Made by a program: the position numbers and the translations under genes
DNA from: Sporothrix humicola
Lineage: Eukaryota; Ascomycota; Sordariomycetes; Ophiostomatales; Ophiostomataceae
Direction of reading: 5' to 3'
Assembly: GCA_021396245.1 (NCBI GenBank)
Contig: WNYE01000026.1
Location: 361,314-425,313 of the forward strand
DNA length: 64,000 nucleotides
Notes under the pieces: model-generated
The model's input: the letters and a program-made list of their open reading frames with translations, nothing else
The model's database searches: none
What the model was told of the DNA's origin: nothing
In this document: positions 10,700-22,830 of the stretch, piece by piece
Layout: each line of letters starts with the position of its first letter
How positions within the stretch are numbered: the stretch's first letter is position 1

Positions 10700-12300
10700 T
10701 GTGTGATAGTGGGAGGAGGAGAGTTGGTGATATTAAGGAGGATAAGAGGATAAGAGGAGAAGAATCGCAGAGGGCCAATGCAAAAGTAAATATAGGAACA
10801 TCCAAGAAAGAGGTAGGGATGATCACGAGAGCGCAAGGATGTCGGCAAAGACGAGGTACGGACAACCGGGTCGTTGGGTGGAAGTTGGGGTTGAGAGGGG
10901 AAGAGGAGGAGGAGGAGGAGAAGGTTAGAGTTGGCTTGGTTCGAATTGGTCCGGTCTGGCTCGGTTGTGATTAGATTTGGAAGGTTTGGGGCGATGAGGT
11001 GAGCTTAGAAGGGAAGGCCCAACCCTAGAGAAACAGAGGGGAAATGGGGAAGGTGACAAGAAGAGTCAAGACACAAGTCAAGACAGAAACGGGAAGGAGC
11101 GAATAAGACAGGTGATAGACAAAGAATGCGGATTGCGGCGCGGGATGACAGCCGAGAATAAAGGGCTGTACTTGTCAAAGAAAAGAAAACGAAGCAAACA
11201 CAACAAGAACGCCAACACGACCTATCTCGCCATTCATGCAGTCTGTTGTGCAAGTCAAGGCTTAAGCTCGTCTCTGAAGTGAAGCTCGGCTGAAGGATTG
11301 CGGAGATGGGGAGATGGGGAGGAGAGAAGGAGCGATGGGAGATGGTTGACAGGTGCTCTCTTGCTCTCTCTCGATGGGGAAAGAGGGGATCTGGATGCGA
11401 AAGAGGAGATTCCAGTGGGTTTATGGGTCTTTAGTGGGTTTCTCCTTAGTACGGTCACTCCGCTCTAGGCTCGGTGCTCGTGGGCTATCGCCGGCGCTGG
11501 TTACAGTATGCTACCCCACATTTTCAGTAGACTTGATTGATTTGGCGTCGACGAGAGACTGCTGTGAATGGAAAAAGAGCGACACGATAGCGCACGCTTG
11601 TTGCACGATAGGGATAGTGCACACGCTGACAGCACAAGCAACCAAAGCCCGCTAGCAAAGACGTCATTGGCGAGTTCACTGGGGAGAAGTTAGTATTGCA
11701 TGACATGACAGCTGACAATCGACAAGAGCACGCGACAATTGACAACGCATCGCAGACAATAAATCACAAACAACACATCACAAACATCACGAATACTACG
11801 AGGATAGATATATTGATACAGTCTTCGATTTCAGGTTCCAATCGGCATCCAATGCTATATAGTTTTGACAAGAGGCACCAGAGGCAGTCGTTGATAAAAG
11901 AAGACAAGAAGACAAAAAGTGCTTGACAAGATGCCAAACTTTGACAAAAGAAAGAAGTAGCCCTTTAGGCCCTCGCTTAAAAAATAACAAAAACTCCGTT
12001 TGTGGATGTCCCAATGCTGTGTTGTGCCCCAAAGAATTTTTGAAGATGCTGCAGACAAGAAGAGGAAAGAGTAACAAAAAAAATAAAAAAATAAGAAGGA
12101 ACGAAGAAAGACAAGCTCGTTGTGTTTGTGCCCAAATGTCCAATAGCGCCGCGCAGAACAGGAAACCAATGCCCAAGAGGAAAGACAAGAAAAAAGACAA
12201 AAAGGAAAGGATGAAAAGGATCAAAAGGCTGAAAGTTGACAAAAGTGTGACAATAAGGAAATAAAGTGAGTGTGTGTGATAAGTAGACACTTTGTAGTGT
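10700..12300. other. Intergenic, no gene seen
   Basis: Lies upstream of the peptidase gene and downstream of the next minus-strand gene. The 10700-11350 part is purine-rich on the plus strand, that is pyrimidine-rich on the coding strand of the peptidase, as expected for its promoter and leader. The 11900-12270 part is A-rich and probably includes the 3' untranslated region of the gene ending at 12301. Confidence 0.6.
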
Positions 12301-14274
12301 CTACGACGACAGGGCCATGCCGCTGTCCAGAGATGAGCCGGCCGAGCGCTCGCCGGTCGGTGTCTTGGTGGCATCACCAGCAGCGGCCACCTTTGTGTTG
12401 ACGGCAACCACTGTGCTCGTGCTCGTCATGGCGCTCTTGAGGGTGCCGGGCCGCGTGTTCTCCTTGCTCTCCTTGCGGTTGCTGCGGTTGTTGCTGCTGC
12501 TGCGACGGCCGGTGGCACCACTGCTCATGTCCATCTTGCCGCTGGCGTCCGAGCTCAGGATCGTTTCGAGCTTGGCCCGGGGGTTCTGACTGGTCTGCTG
12601 GAGCGACGAGCGGGACGAGGCGGCAAAGGCGGCCTCGGACGCAGTCCCAGGCAGCACGGCAGTAGCGGGCTTTGCGGGAAGAGCAGACATCGAGGGCATC
12701 GAGGGAATGGCTGGCATGGGCGGGGGAGCTGACGAGCCGGGGAAGCGCCACTTGCTGCGCAGGATGCCGCTGCCATTGTTGCCAATGGCGAAATCGTTGT
12801 CGTCGGACGACCAGGTGGGATCCTCGACGGATGACGCAAGGCTGCCGCTCCGGCTTCTAGCCGCGGCGGCGGCGGCAGAGGCAGAGGCACCTCCCCGAGA
12901 GCCAAGACGTTGCTGCTGCTGGCTCTTTGGGCGCGAGGAGATATCACTAGTAGACTTGCGCGAGACCGTGCGGCTGAGGTTGGCGGTGGCGGCCGCGGCG
13001 GCAATGGCAGCGGCGTCGTCTTCTTCGATAGAGGTAGATGATGAAGCATGAGGGCGGCCGTTGCCAGTGCCAATGACCGTGGCACCGCTAGTGGCGGAGT
13101 CGGCCCGGCGCAGACGTGCCTCCATGGCAGCCTTTCTGCGAGCCAGCGACACCTCGGATCCGGCACCCGTGTTGTTGGTCATCGACCGGCGCATGCTGCC
13201 TCCATTGATCGAGCTGGCCACGCTCGTGCTGCGGCTGACAGGGACCTTGCCCTCCATCACCTTGGCCGGCGGCGGCGGCTGCAGCATCCAGCGCAGGGCG
13301 TCCTTGTGCGCGGGCTTGCTGCCAACGACGGGAGGGTGGTAGTCGTTGACGGGCGGGTGGATGATGGTCGGCGAGTAAAAGTTGGCGCGGTCCTGGTCGG
13401 TCACGGCATTGTTGGCGTAGTAGGCGCTGGTCAAAGAGGCGCCGCGGTCCTTTGCCCCAAGCGTGCGCGTGCTCTCCAACAGCCGCCCGGCCGCCGACGA
13501 GCTGGCCTTGGCAATAGCATCGATAAGCTTGTGCGTCCGGGACGACGGCTCTGAGCCCCACAGCTCCTCGTCTTCGCGCTGGTACCGCTTGAAGTTCCAG
13601 CCCTCGCTGGCCGTCGTCGATGTGCCGGCGGTTGCGGCCGTGGCTGTGGTTTCGAGCAAGCTCATGCTACGAGCATCGTCGGGGATGAGCGTTGGGCTAG
13701 AGGGCGGTTGGCCGCCGCTTGTGCGTGAGCCGTTTGCATTGTTGTTGTTGCTGTTGTTTGAGCTGTTGGCGACGTTGGCGCCGCTTGCATTGTTCGAACC
13801 GGGCACGCTGTCACCGGCGCTGCCGTCGTTTGCCGGAATGCCTGCCGTTCCTGGGCCAGATGCACTGGTGCCGTCACCTCCGGCTGCTGTGCTCCCACCT
13901 TGCAAGATACCGCCTCCACCTCCGCTGCTCGTATTTGGTGCTCCGCCGTGATTGCTAATCGCTAAGCTAGAGCGCGTGGCAATACTGCTATCCTTGCCGG
14001 CGCTGGTGAGTTTGCGTTGGCTCGAGTTCTGCTTGGCGGCACGGCCCTTTTTCGGCAGGCTGGGCCCCATCATGATCTCCTCTTGCCAGTAGGGGTTGAC
14101 GTTGAAGGGACTGGGATGGCGGTAGAGCGGCGGCTCGTCTTCCTCCAACGCCGCGCGCGCCTTGCGCTCCTCGTCGAACTTCTTTTTTGCACGATGCCGC
14201 GTGCGGGCGGACATACATGGTGTGCAGGCCAGGTAGTAGAAGACTACCGACTGGATGGCCACGGGTAACGCCAT
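12301..14274 (-). CDS. Conserved fungal protein of unknown function, N-terminal hydrophobic segment
   Basis: Intronless 657-residue frame. Residues 3-20 form a short hydrophobic stretch ending in a CTPC motif, followed at once by a strongly basic segment (RTRHRAKKK). This resembles a signal anchor or an acylated membrane tether more than a cleaved signal peptide. Next come an Arg/Lys/Glu-rich helix and the block YRHPSPFNVNPYWQEEI (about 51-67), which looks conserved. Residues 80-230 are Gly/Ser/Asn/Ala-rich and disordered. A second ordered block sits around WNFKRYQREDEELWG followed by SRTHKLIDAIAKASSSAAGRLLES. The rest is Ser/Ala-rich low complexity. I know of no assigned function. Long antisense frames in this region (for example 13048-13554 plus) are shadows of its codon bias. 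Confidence 0.75.
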   Translation of the reverse strand: MALPVAIQSVVFYYLACTPCMSARTRHRAKKKFDEERKARAALEEDEPPLYRHPSPFNVNPYWQEEIMMGPSLPKKGRAAKQNSSQRKLTSAGKDSSIATRSSLAISNHGGAPNTSSGGGGGILQGGSTAAGGDGTSASGPGTAGIPANDGSAGDSVPGSNNASGANVANSSNNSNNNNANGSRTSGGQPPSSPTLIPDDARSMSLLETTATAATAGTSTTASEGWNFKRYQREDEELWGSEPSSRTHKLIDAIAKASSSAAGRLLESTRTLGAKDRGASLTSAYYANNAVTDQDRANFYSPTIIHPPVNDYHPPVVGSKPAHKDALRWMLQPPPPAKVMEGKVPVSRSTSVASSINGGSMRRSMTNNTGAGSEVSLARRKAAMEARLRRADSATSGATVIGTGNGRPHASSSTSIEEDDAAAIAAAAATANLSRTVSRKSTSDISSRPKSQQQQRLGSRGGASASAAAAAARSRSGSLASSVEDPTWSSDDNDFAIGNNGSGILRSKWRFPGSSAPPPMPAIPSMPSMSALPAKPATAVLPGTASEAAFAASSRSSLQQTSQNPRAKLETILSSDASGKMDMSSGATGRRSSSNNRSNRKESKENTRPGTLKSAMTSTSTVVAVNTKVAAAGDATKTPTGERSAGSSLDSGMALSS

Positions 14275-17200
14275 GGTCGATGTGTTGTGTGGATGTGGTG
14301 TGAGAAAGGGAGAAAAGGTTCGAAAAGGTTGTCGAGGTTAGGGAATTGAAGCGTCGTCACTACTCTCGATCGTTCGTCGTTCTCACCGTCGTCGGTACAC
14401 CCCCTCTCGCGTTTATCCTGCCTCCTTGACACGTCCCCCCCAAAAAGCAACCGGGCGGCACACGACACAACCCAGCAGTCCGGGTAATTTGACGTCGATC
14501 CCAGCAAAGCGAACTTGGCGGGACAGGGACAGAGGGAAAGAGAGGAAAGAGAAGAACCTAAAGAGCCTCAATTAAGGATCGACTCCAAGAATAAAGACGT
14601 AGGGAGTATATAGTTCGAAAGCGTCCCTTAATTTTGTCGGGCGGGACGGTGCGGTTGTTGTGGAAGTATCAGCGGGAGAAAGGATAAGGACGGATACGAA
14701 TGGTGAGAATCGAAGGAGATTTGGTTTTGGTAGCAAATGGAGGACTGATGCTGTCTTGGTCGAAAAGTATACGAATAGTCGGTCTGTTGCAAACGAGACA
14801 TGTGTCGCTCAGCGAAAATCGTGCTGCAAGGTCGTGAATTTCTCTCCAGGAGAAGTGCTCGCGTGCTTCGCAAGGTGCTCAAAAAGGTGGAAAGTGTGTG
14901 TATCGGAGCAACCGGGACGCAGAATCAGAATCGATCGCTCGGGAACGCAACGCTGTTGCTGCAGGCTGCTGCACGCTGATTGCTCAATCGGATCGGATTC
15001 GCCTTGCGTTTTGTCGTTTTGTCGTCAGTGGCTGGTATTGTCTTTTTGTCTTTTGTCCGCTGCTGTGTTGCTGCTGTGTTGCCAGACACAAACGGGAGCA
15101 GCTGCAGGAAAACAAGATGAGCAGCCTGTCGGATCACAGGTCGAGAGTCGATTTGGAGAACGTCGATTGTCGTACTCGTGCTTGTAGATATATTCTCCGT
15201 GGCTCTGGTGGATCTCGGTCGCGTTTGAGGATCCTAGGAAGAGAGGCAAAAGAACAAGGAAAGGGATGTCGAAGAAAGGATGCTGGGCCTAGCGCGGGGG
15301 ATTGTCGAGGGTTGATTGTCGAGGGCCGAGAACGAGGAACGAGGGTTCACTTTAAGAGAAAGAGAACGAGAACCGGTTCAAGTCGAGGGAGGCCAAGAAC
15401 CAAACCAGGCCAGGGCTGGCTGCGGCGAGGGCGTTTGAGTTCTGGCTGAGACAATGTGCGTTGTTGGCGAGAAAGAAGGCTGGGCTGCAAATGCAGAAGC
15501 AAATACAAATGCGAGAAGTCGGGCGCACTGAGACTCTGAGACTCGGAGAGAAATGCAAGAGGCAAAGGGGCGCAGCGAGTCTGTGTTGGTTCCGAACGGG
15601 CGAGTACTGTAGCCTGGATGTCTGGCGGGAAGAATGCTGAGGGCCCGGCGGACAGTGCACGTCGTATGTCGTACTGGTCTCGGACAGGTAATTGTGTTGG
15701 AGAGACTGTCGAAATGACGGGGATGACAAAAATGGCGAGAATACAAAGGAGAGTCGAGTCGAGGTACTGAGGCAGCAGAATTGAAAAGAGGGATATTCGA
15801 GAATTAAAGGAGGGCAAGTGCGCCTGGCGGCTTGGTTGCTCCCGAGTTCCCCAGTCCTATTCCAGTATGGCCTGCCGTGGAGGGGAGAGTGGAAAGAAAG
15901 TTGCAGTTGGTGCAGATTGTGGTTGCAGTTGGAAAGGAGAGGAGGAGAAAGAGAGGAGAGAGAGACAAAAGAGAAGAAAGAGAGGGAAAAGGGCTCGAAA
16001 GGGAATGCGTAAACAATAAAGGAGGGGAAACAACGAAAACAATAGAAAAGGGAAAGAACGATGCGCAGAATAGAACAAAGGTGACGAAAAGGGAAGGAAC
16101 GTTGAAACAAACAAACGGAACAAACTGGGAAGGGACAATCGACTACAAAAGATCGAGAAAGCCCTTTGGCAAAGAAAGGAGGTCAAAACTACGGAGTATT
16201 ACAAGCACGCAGAACAAATGACGACTAGCTAGGACAAAAGAGGGATGGAAACAGATCAAAGCGAATAAAGTTCTCAAAGTTGTCATTGAAACGAGGCCGA
16301 CAAGGCAACTGGTGGTTATGATCGGCGTTCTCTAATAAAAAAGAACATTGGAAAGAACGCCAGGGCATTCTGAGGTCCTAAAAGGAGGGGAGAGAGGAGG
16401 TGCGGCAACGGCGTGTGTGCGCCTACAGGAAGAAGAAAAGAGGGAAAATGGTGCAAAAAGGAAAGCGCGAACAGGGGCTTAGGGTGCGCTAGAGAAACAA
16501 AACGTCCCAAACGGCAGGATGTGTGTGTGACGCTCGCTGTGAGGAGAGGGAAAGTGCGACTGTGACACTGTGACCACCCGTTGACCACCTGTTGGGAAAG
16601 ACGCTTTGGCCGCAAAAGGGACCAAACACATTTGCTCAAACCAAAGAAACGGCAAGAAACAGGGACTTTAGTGAGGAGTGGCTTCGTAGTGGCTTCGTAG
16701 TGGATTTGGAGCCATGAAGTGGTGGGCGCTACTGGTGGGTTCAAGGGACCTCATACCACTTTACTTTCCTGGCCTGGCCAGGCCAGCGTGTGGGGAAACT
16801 GGCTGAACTGGCTGAACTGGTGTGTCTGTGTGTTCTCAGTGCTAAAGTAAATTCGTTGTAATAAGGACAGGCGAAAAAGAATAGGGGAAACATTGCTTGG
16901 CGCTGTTTTGGCTATTTCTGAGGGGAACGAGAAGGCGGAAAGTGGGATAGCAAGAGCAGGGAAGTCGTAGAAAGTTGCAGGGGGCTAACATCAGGGTCTC
17001 GCTTTCCTCTTTTGGTGAAAACAACTCTCAGTGTAAATACGAGCGAGGTATCAGTAATTGGCAAGAGCAGACGCAAAAGTATCTACAAGTACACAATTGG
17101 CGACAACTGGCGTCGGGCAGGCGCGATCCTCGTACTGTGCCTCTGTGCGCAATGCATGTGTCAGACGCCACTCTGATCTGGCCAAGTAAAATACTTACTT

Positions 17201-19795
17201 TGTCTCTACAGCTATTAAATGGCTTACATTGGCAGCCAAGCCCCAAGTCAGATACACGTACGGAGCAAGTGTTCTGGACATCGAAAGGCAACGTAATGTC
17301 TTGCACTTGATGCTCAGCCGTCGGGCCTTGAGCCAGTCGTTGCAAGTCCTACGAATCCGAATTCCATCTTCAAGCCTTCTTCGTGCCTGCCTTTTTCGTG
17401 CGGGTTTTACCACTGCATTCTTTTATTCTCTTACGTCTTGCATTTGCATTTGCCAGCAAGGCCCAAAAATCCAATATTCCTGCACGCCGACTCGGCATGG
17501 TCTTATTCTCGATAAATTGCTCTTTTTCGAGTCCTCGAATCCAACACTTGTCTTGCGCCTCCTATTGTTGACCGCATGCCTTGTGGCCAGCTTCTGAGCC
17601 TAGTGTGTTCTTGGCAAAAAAGGGCCGCGCCTCTGGGATTTCGTGCATCGAGATGGAGCCAAACTCGAACTCAGACCGGGGTTGTTGGCAGGCAGAAGGC
17701 GACTGTGCAGGCATCACAAGGCCTAAGACCAAGAGCCCAAGAAACGACAAGGCCTGGGCAGCAAGCCACGGTTCTTCACAAGTCCTATTTTGAGGGAGAA
17801 ACGAATCAACACACAGTGGAGGCAGGCCAGCACATCCCGCATGACGACACAGAGTCAAGGCAGCAACGGCGAGATGGAAAGCGAGAAACGAGAAACGAGA
17901 GACGAAAAGCGAGAAACGAAGGTAATGGGAATCATGGGAAAGACAAAAAGGATGGCAGTCGTGCAATGATGATTCCAATTCCAGTGGGAATGGAAGCGGG
18001 ATGATCGCGTCCTTCCCGTCAATTCCGGTCATCTTTAAGTGCTCAGAGAGAGACGTGGCGAGAGAGAGAAATAGGGGACACCGAAAGACGAAGAATGGAG
18101 ACAAACGAGAGAAAAACGTGGCTAATAAAGTGGCTATTAACAAAGTGCAGCAAGCTTGATCCAAGTTCGACGACGGACAGGTTGCTAGCGAGCGCCAAAG
18201 TAGAGAAATGGAGAGATATGGAGAGGCATTAAAGTCGAGGGAAAACTTCAGAGAAAAGGGAGCAAATTAACACCGTCGACAAAAGGAAACGGACCGGGTC
18301 TTGGAGTTGTCTTGAACGAACTGGACTGAGCTACGAGGAAATACAATGGAGCTATTTGTTGTTAAGAAAGTCGAGGATACAAAAGGCGGAGGGATCTCAC
18401 ATGATTAGATCATATGCCATGCTACCTCAAGCCTCAAATGACAGAAGTTCACCGCATTTTGACGATGGAGATGTCATAAACATACTTACCGTTTTGAGTT
18501 TAAGGAGATGTGTGGTTATTCATTCAGGTATTATGTTTTTATGTTTTTACGCCGTAAAATAAATATCAAAGAAGATACCACGAGATAATCCCTTGTTGCT
18601 CACACTGACGGGAAAACTTACGTCGTATGTAAGGACCTCACGATGATGCCGAATACCCCACGTTTTTCTTTTTTCTTCCCGCCAGCATTGACTTCCTTTC
18701 CCGTGTCGAACCACCCAATCAATCCAAAGGACAAACAAGGACCCCTGGCCGCTGATCAGCGCGTCAACCAGGAGAACAAAGAGAAAGAAACAGAGGCATT
18801 GAGGAGTAATAAGGTCAACATTAACAGACACGATAATTGTACGATGCATGTCGTAGAGCATGCCTGTAGACAACCCCTCACGACACACAACTCGTGGAGT
18901 GTTGCATCGCCTGCTCGCTGTTTCCTATTTAGACGCGATGGCCGCCAGGCACCACGAACCGCAGGCCTTTATCCTCCATTATGTGGTCGAGGCCTGCCCG
19001 ACGGCAGACACGTTGCGCCGTTCCGCTTCCCCATACGGCAAAAGCCCAGGCCAATTACTCCATTTAGTTGTATGCCGCCCAAGAACGCCATAAAGTCTAA
19101 AGTTTGGTTGCACGTGTCGAACCGGCTCGCCGTTTGTCACACAGATTGTACAATGTAGATTTTAAAGCACGACGATCGTGTCTGCATGTGCGTCTGCGCA
19201 ACATTTATACTGGCTGTCAAGTGCCCTTTGACCGAAAGAAATCGTAGTCATAGGACAACGGGCTGTCATCCAAAGTCTGTCATCTGCACCGAGAACAAAC
19301 AACCTTAACCACAACTTTAACCTAGCTCATGCACGATGCATGCACGATAAATGGCGATCACAGATCAAGCAGTTGTCACAGAGCTCTCAAGCTTGACAGA
19401 ACTCTCCAGAAATACCAACTCAGCTTGTCTTGGTTGTCGATAAGAAAAGGTGTGGTAAGAGAAAGAGCGATAAGAGCAAAAGTAAGCAGGGCCTGTGATA
19501 TCACTGCCCTGGTAATGGCATTATCATATCCAAGATGTGTATGAGTATAACAGTGGAGAAAGCAAAAGCAAGCAGAAACAACAAAACCTCCCGCCGGGCA
19601 GTCCAATGCGATACCCAAAGACCAAAAATGTACAGCGGCCGCCCATGCAACATGCAACAGTTACAGTAATACTAACAATCCACATATGGGATATCCAAGA
19701 AAATGCAAAATGCAGACAAACGCCACCAGAGGTTTCGTGTTGAAGACCAACTGGGAATGATATATATACAGAAAAGGGTAAAGAACAGGCCGTGG
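14275..19795. other. Long intergenic region (5.5 kb)
   Basis: From 14500 to about 16500 the plus strand is strongly purine-rich, meaning pyrimidine-rich on the strand coding for the gene at 12301-14274. It is best read as that gene's promoter and leader. The rest (16500-19795) has no supportable gene on either strand; ORFs such as 18643-19158 lack recognisable features. A direct repeat of AGTGGCTTCGT lies at about 16678-16700. The word TACGGAGTA occurs at 16190-16198, and ACGTCGTAT at 15659-15667 and 18620-18628. Confidence 0.6.
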
Positions 19796-21223
19796 TCAGT
19801 TATTCGGTTGCACGACCACCACCACGACCAGCGACGTCACCATCAGTGCAAACGCCACGAGCGACACGATGAGGATCGTACCCCGGCTCGCAGGGAACTT
19901 GCCCTTCAAGATCCACTGCTGGCTCTGGTAGTAGCGGTGGTAGCCCAAAAACAGAACCAAGACGCTGATGCCGAGGAAGGTCGTGCCGAGTGGCCGCCCG
20001 ACGTGCCGCATGGGGTCGAATTTGCTGTCGTTGTCGCTGTTGTTGTTGCTCGTGTTGAGCCGGAACAACTGCGTCACGGCAATGCCGATGCTGGCAAACG
20101 CCAGCGACGTGCGCAGCCACGCCAGAAAGGTGCGCTCCAGCGCCAGGTGGTCGCGCGCGACGCTGCCCTTGTTCTCGAGCTCGATCGACTGGAAGCCGGC
20201 CCAGAAGTCGCGCCAGCGGTTAGAGGGAGGTGGTGCGGCAGCACCACCTGCCCTCTGACTGCGTATTGACGCCGCTCGCGAGCCGTTGTTGGCCCCCCCA
20301 TTGTTGGCTTCCTGCCTGTCTGCTGGCTTCCTTGCTCTCGGCCCTGAACTGGACCGCGTTGCTGACGTAGACGCGGGTGTCGACACCGATCCGTATGTGC
20401 TGGTGGTCTGGCCCCGTCTGTTCCCCCGAATGCCCGTCGTCTCGTCGGCACTCTCGCTCTCGTACTGCTCGGCGATGCCGGCAAACGCGCCGGGCGCGGA
20501 CTGGTTGCGCAGCAGTGGCTCCATGCGGAACGTGGCGCGTCTGTTTGTGCTTAAAGTGGATGTGGCGTTCTGGGCGTTTTGGGTGGAAGACGAGGCTGCG
20601 TAGTTCTCGGCACGGTTGCGGGCAGTCTAAAGAAAGTCAGCGGGTGAACAAACAAGCGAAGCGAGGAAAGAAAGGCGAGGTCCAAAAAGCGAGCGAAGCG
20701 AGGACAGAAGAGCGAGGAAAGAAAGTAGTACCTCGAGGATCTCATCTAGTCGCTCCTGGGTGGACTGGCGACGGATGGAGCGCTTGGCAGTGCCCGAAAA
20801 GGTGCGGTTGAGGAGACCTGACCCCGACAGGTTGAAGGAGGCAACGGACGAGGAGGTGGAGGCGCCGCGAGACGGGCGTGTTGGCGAGGCGGGCGAAGGT
20901 GATGCGGGAGACGTGGGCGAAGCGACGACGTCTGGCCGTGGCGACGAGGGAGCCGAGAAGACGGGTGGAGGGATGGAAGGGAGTGTCGAGGACTGTGTTG
21001 AGGATTCTGGGGGTGGAGGCTGTGGCTGTGACTGGTTGGATGTCTCGGCCGAGATCGAGTCCGAGGTCGGATTTGGGGTGGACTTCGAGGTCGAGGTCGA
21101 GGTCGAGGTCGAGGAAGCTTGAGGTTGCGTTTGAGGTTGAGAATCAGGGTCACCGGCTGGTTGAGAAGAAGGTCGAGAAGAAGGTCGAGAAAGGAAATGG
21201 GGATCGGAGGCTGCAGTGGCCAT
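19796..21223 (-). CDS. DUF202 (YidH-like) membrane protein
   Basis: 440 residues from complement(join(19796..20626,20732..21223)); the 105-bp intron has donor GTACTA and acceptor CTTTAG. The first 300 residues are disordered: Pro/Ser/Thr-rich and partly built from a (TSTSTSTSKS)-type repeat. The C-terminal 130 residues form the DUF202 domain. RDHLALERTFLAWLRTSLAF (about 322-341) is its hallmark amphipathic start, leading into transmembrane segment 1 (about 333-352), then segment 2 (378-395) and segment 3 (414-436). DUF202 proteins are small integral membrane proteins; in fungi the domain also occurs in vacuolar transporter chaperone subunits. Here it has no SPX or polyphosphate polymerase domain, so a VTC role is not supported. 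Function unknown; it is probably in the plasma or vacuolar membrane (inference). Confidence 0.85.
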
Positions 21224-22830
21224 GGCGGGTCGCTCTGGGCATCAAGTACTCAAGTACTTTTCAGAATTATTATTGTGGTGTCCGTAAATGGAAGTGACAG
21301 CCCTGTCTGTCTGTCTGTCTCGGCTTGCCCAGAGAAAGCACGACAGACGTGCAGAAATGGGACGAGTGGACGAGGCAGGAAAAAGGAAAGAGACAGAAAC
21401 AGAGGGCATCAATAAAAAATAAAATAAAAATAAATGCAAAATGGCCCAAAAAAGAAAAAGGCCGGGACGGGCAGGGAAAGTACGAGGGTGACAGGGGAGT
21501 CGTTCCGAGGAAAGGAAGGCAGAGAAGGGGACAGAGAGCGGCCCCAGCACGCAAGGCGCGTGGCGCGCGGGGAAAAAAGAGAAGAAGGAAAGAGAGGCAG
21601 AGACGACAGAGGGAAGGGGTAAAGGGTAAAAGGAGGCTGCTTGGCGAGTCCACAGGACGGAAAGAACAAGGTCGATCAAAAGGCAAGAGCGAGGGACGAG
21701 GAGAAAGAGCGCCACAAAAAGACGTGAGCGCAAGGAAAGAGCGATAGAGGAGCAAGAGGAAGACAGCGGACGAATGACAATGCCCAATTCCCGTCAATTC
21801 CTAGATAGTTCCTGCCGTCTGGGGACGGTTCGTCGTTTCGAGGGAAGGCGTGACAGAGATTGCGACTGCGGGTGCGATTGCGGGTTGTACTCTGTACTCC
21901 TGTACCGATCAAGTTGTGCAGGGGGCGCGCACACGCCACAGGAAGGAGCAAATCCGATCGATTGTCTCGCTGCAGAAAAAAGCAATTCCCAGCAAAGCCA
22001 ATGCCGGCAGCGACAGCGACAGCTACAGCCTTGCGGTTGGTTGGGAATGACGAAACGTGTCGAAGGAATGATAAGAAAACGATGCAGAATCCGGTAGTGC
22101 AGCGAGCACGTCACTTTGTAGGCGATGGCGAAAGAGACGATTGAAGAAAAAGGACTGGACAGAAGTGCGACGGACCTCCTTCCATTATATTAGCGGAAAC
22201 ATGACAAAGACGGGCGAGCTTTGGAGCTTGGTGCAAGCTTGTTTTGGGCGCTATCTCTGCGGGGCAGGCCGCTATTCGAAGCTTGTGGGGCAGCTACTGC
22301 CATTTCGTCACCAGATGCAGAACAACTATCGGAAGGAGCGACCTGGTTGGTTGACAAGATGGCAAGAGCTGGCAAGTTGTCGATAGAAAGCAGCACGAGA
22401 TTGCGATGCAGTGCAACACAAAACAAGCATCATATTTTTAAATGTTAAAATAATATATCTGACTATGTATGCACGTGGAAGACGACAGTGTGAGTCGGGT
22501 TTAAATATTAAATGCGTGTTTTGACGACTAAATGAATAGAAATTTTAAGGAACATTATAAATACGATCTTATGTATCTTGTAACGGAATCCAGTTTAGAG
22601 ACAAACGAGACAAAGTAAGTTATCTTGCACGGCGCTTAGCTTGAGATTGAAACGCACTACTTGACAGAGAACAAACCGAAGCAAACAACAACAAATCGAA
22701 TGCGAGGTCGCTTGATATCTATTGTGGCCTGTGGCTGGATTTTCTTAATAACATCGTACAAGCTTTCTTTTCTTTTCTTTTTTACTCATTGGTGTCTTTA
22801 AGACCATCGTGAACAAATTGACTGTCCCGG
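21224..22830. other. Intergenic, purine-rich
   Basis: The 21290-21760 part is purine-rich on the plus strand, consistent with the promoter and leader of the DUF202 gene. It includes (TGTC)4 at 21304-21319. The 22400-22830 part lies beyond the chitinase stop and is AT-rich, probably its 3' untranslated region. No gene seen. Confidence 0.6.
21304..21319. repeat. Microsatellite (TGTC)4
   Basis: Four perfect copies of TGTC about 80 bp upstream of the DUF202 start codon, within the presumed leader. Confidence 0.9.

Noticed and set aside
15352..16110. 252-residue minus-strand ORF
   Set aside because: Composed of Phe/Ser/Leu/Pro from a continuous CT-rich tract; overlapping frames are open for the same reason. 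Best read as leader or promoter DNA.
18290..18345. A-box-like sequence on the minus strand suggestive of a tRNA
   Set aside because: No T-arm (GGTTCRA) at the right distance and no acceptor-stem pairing.
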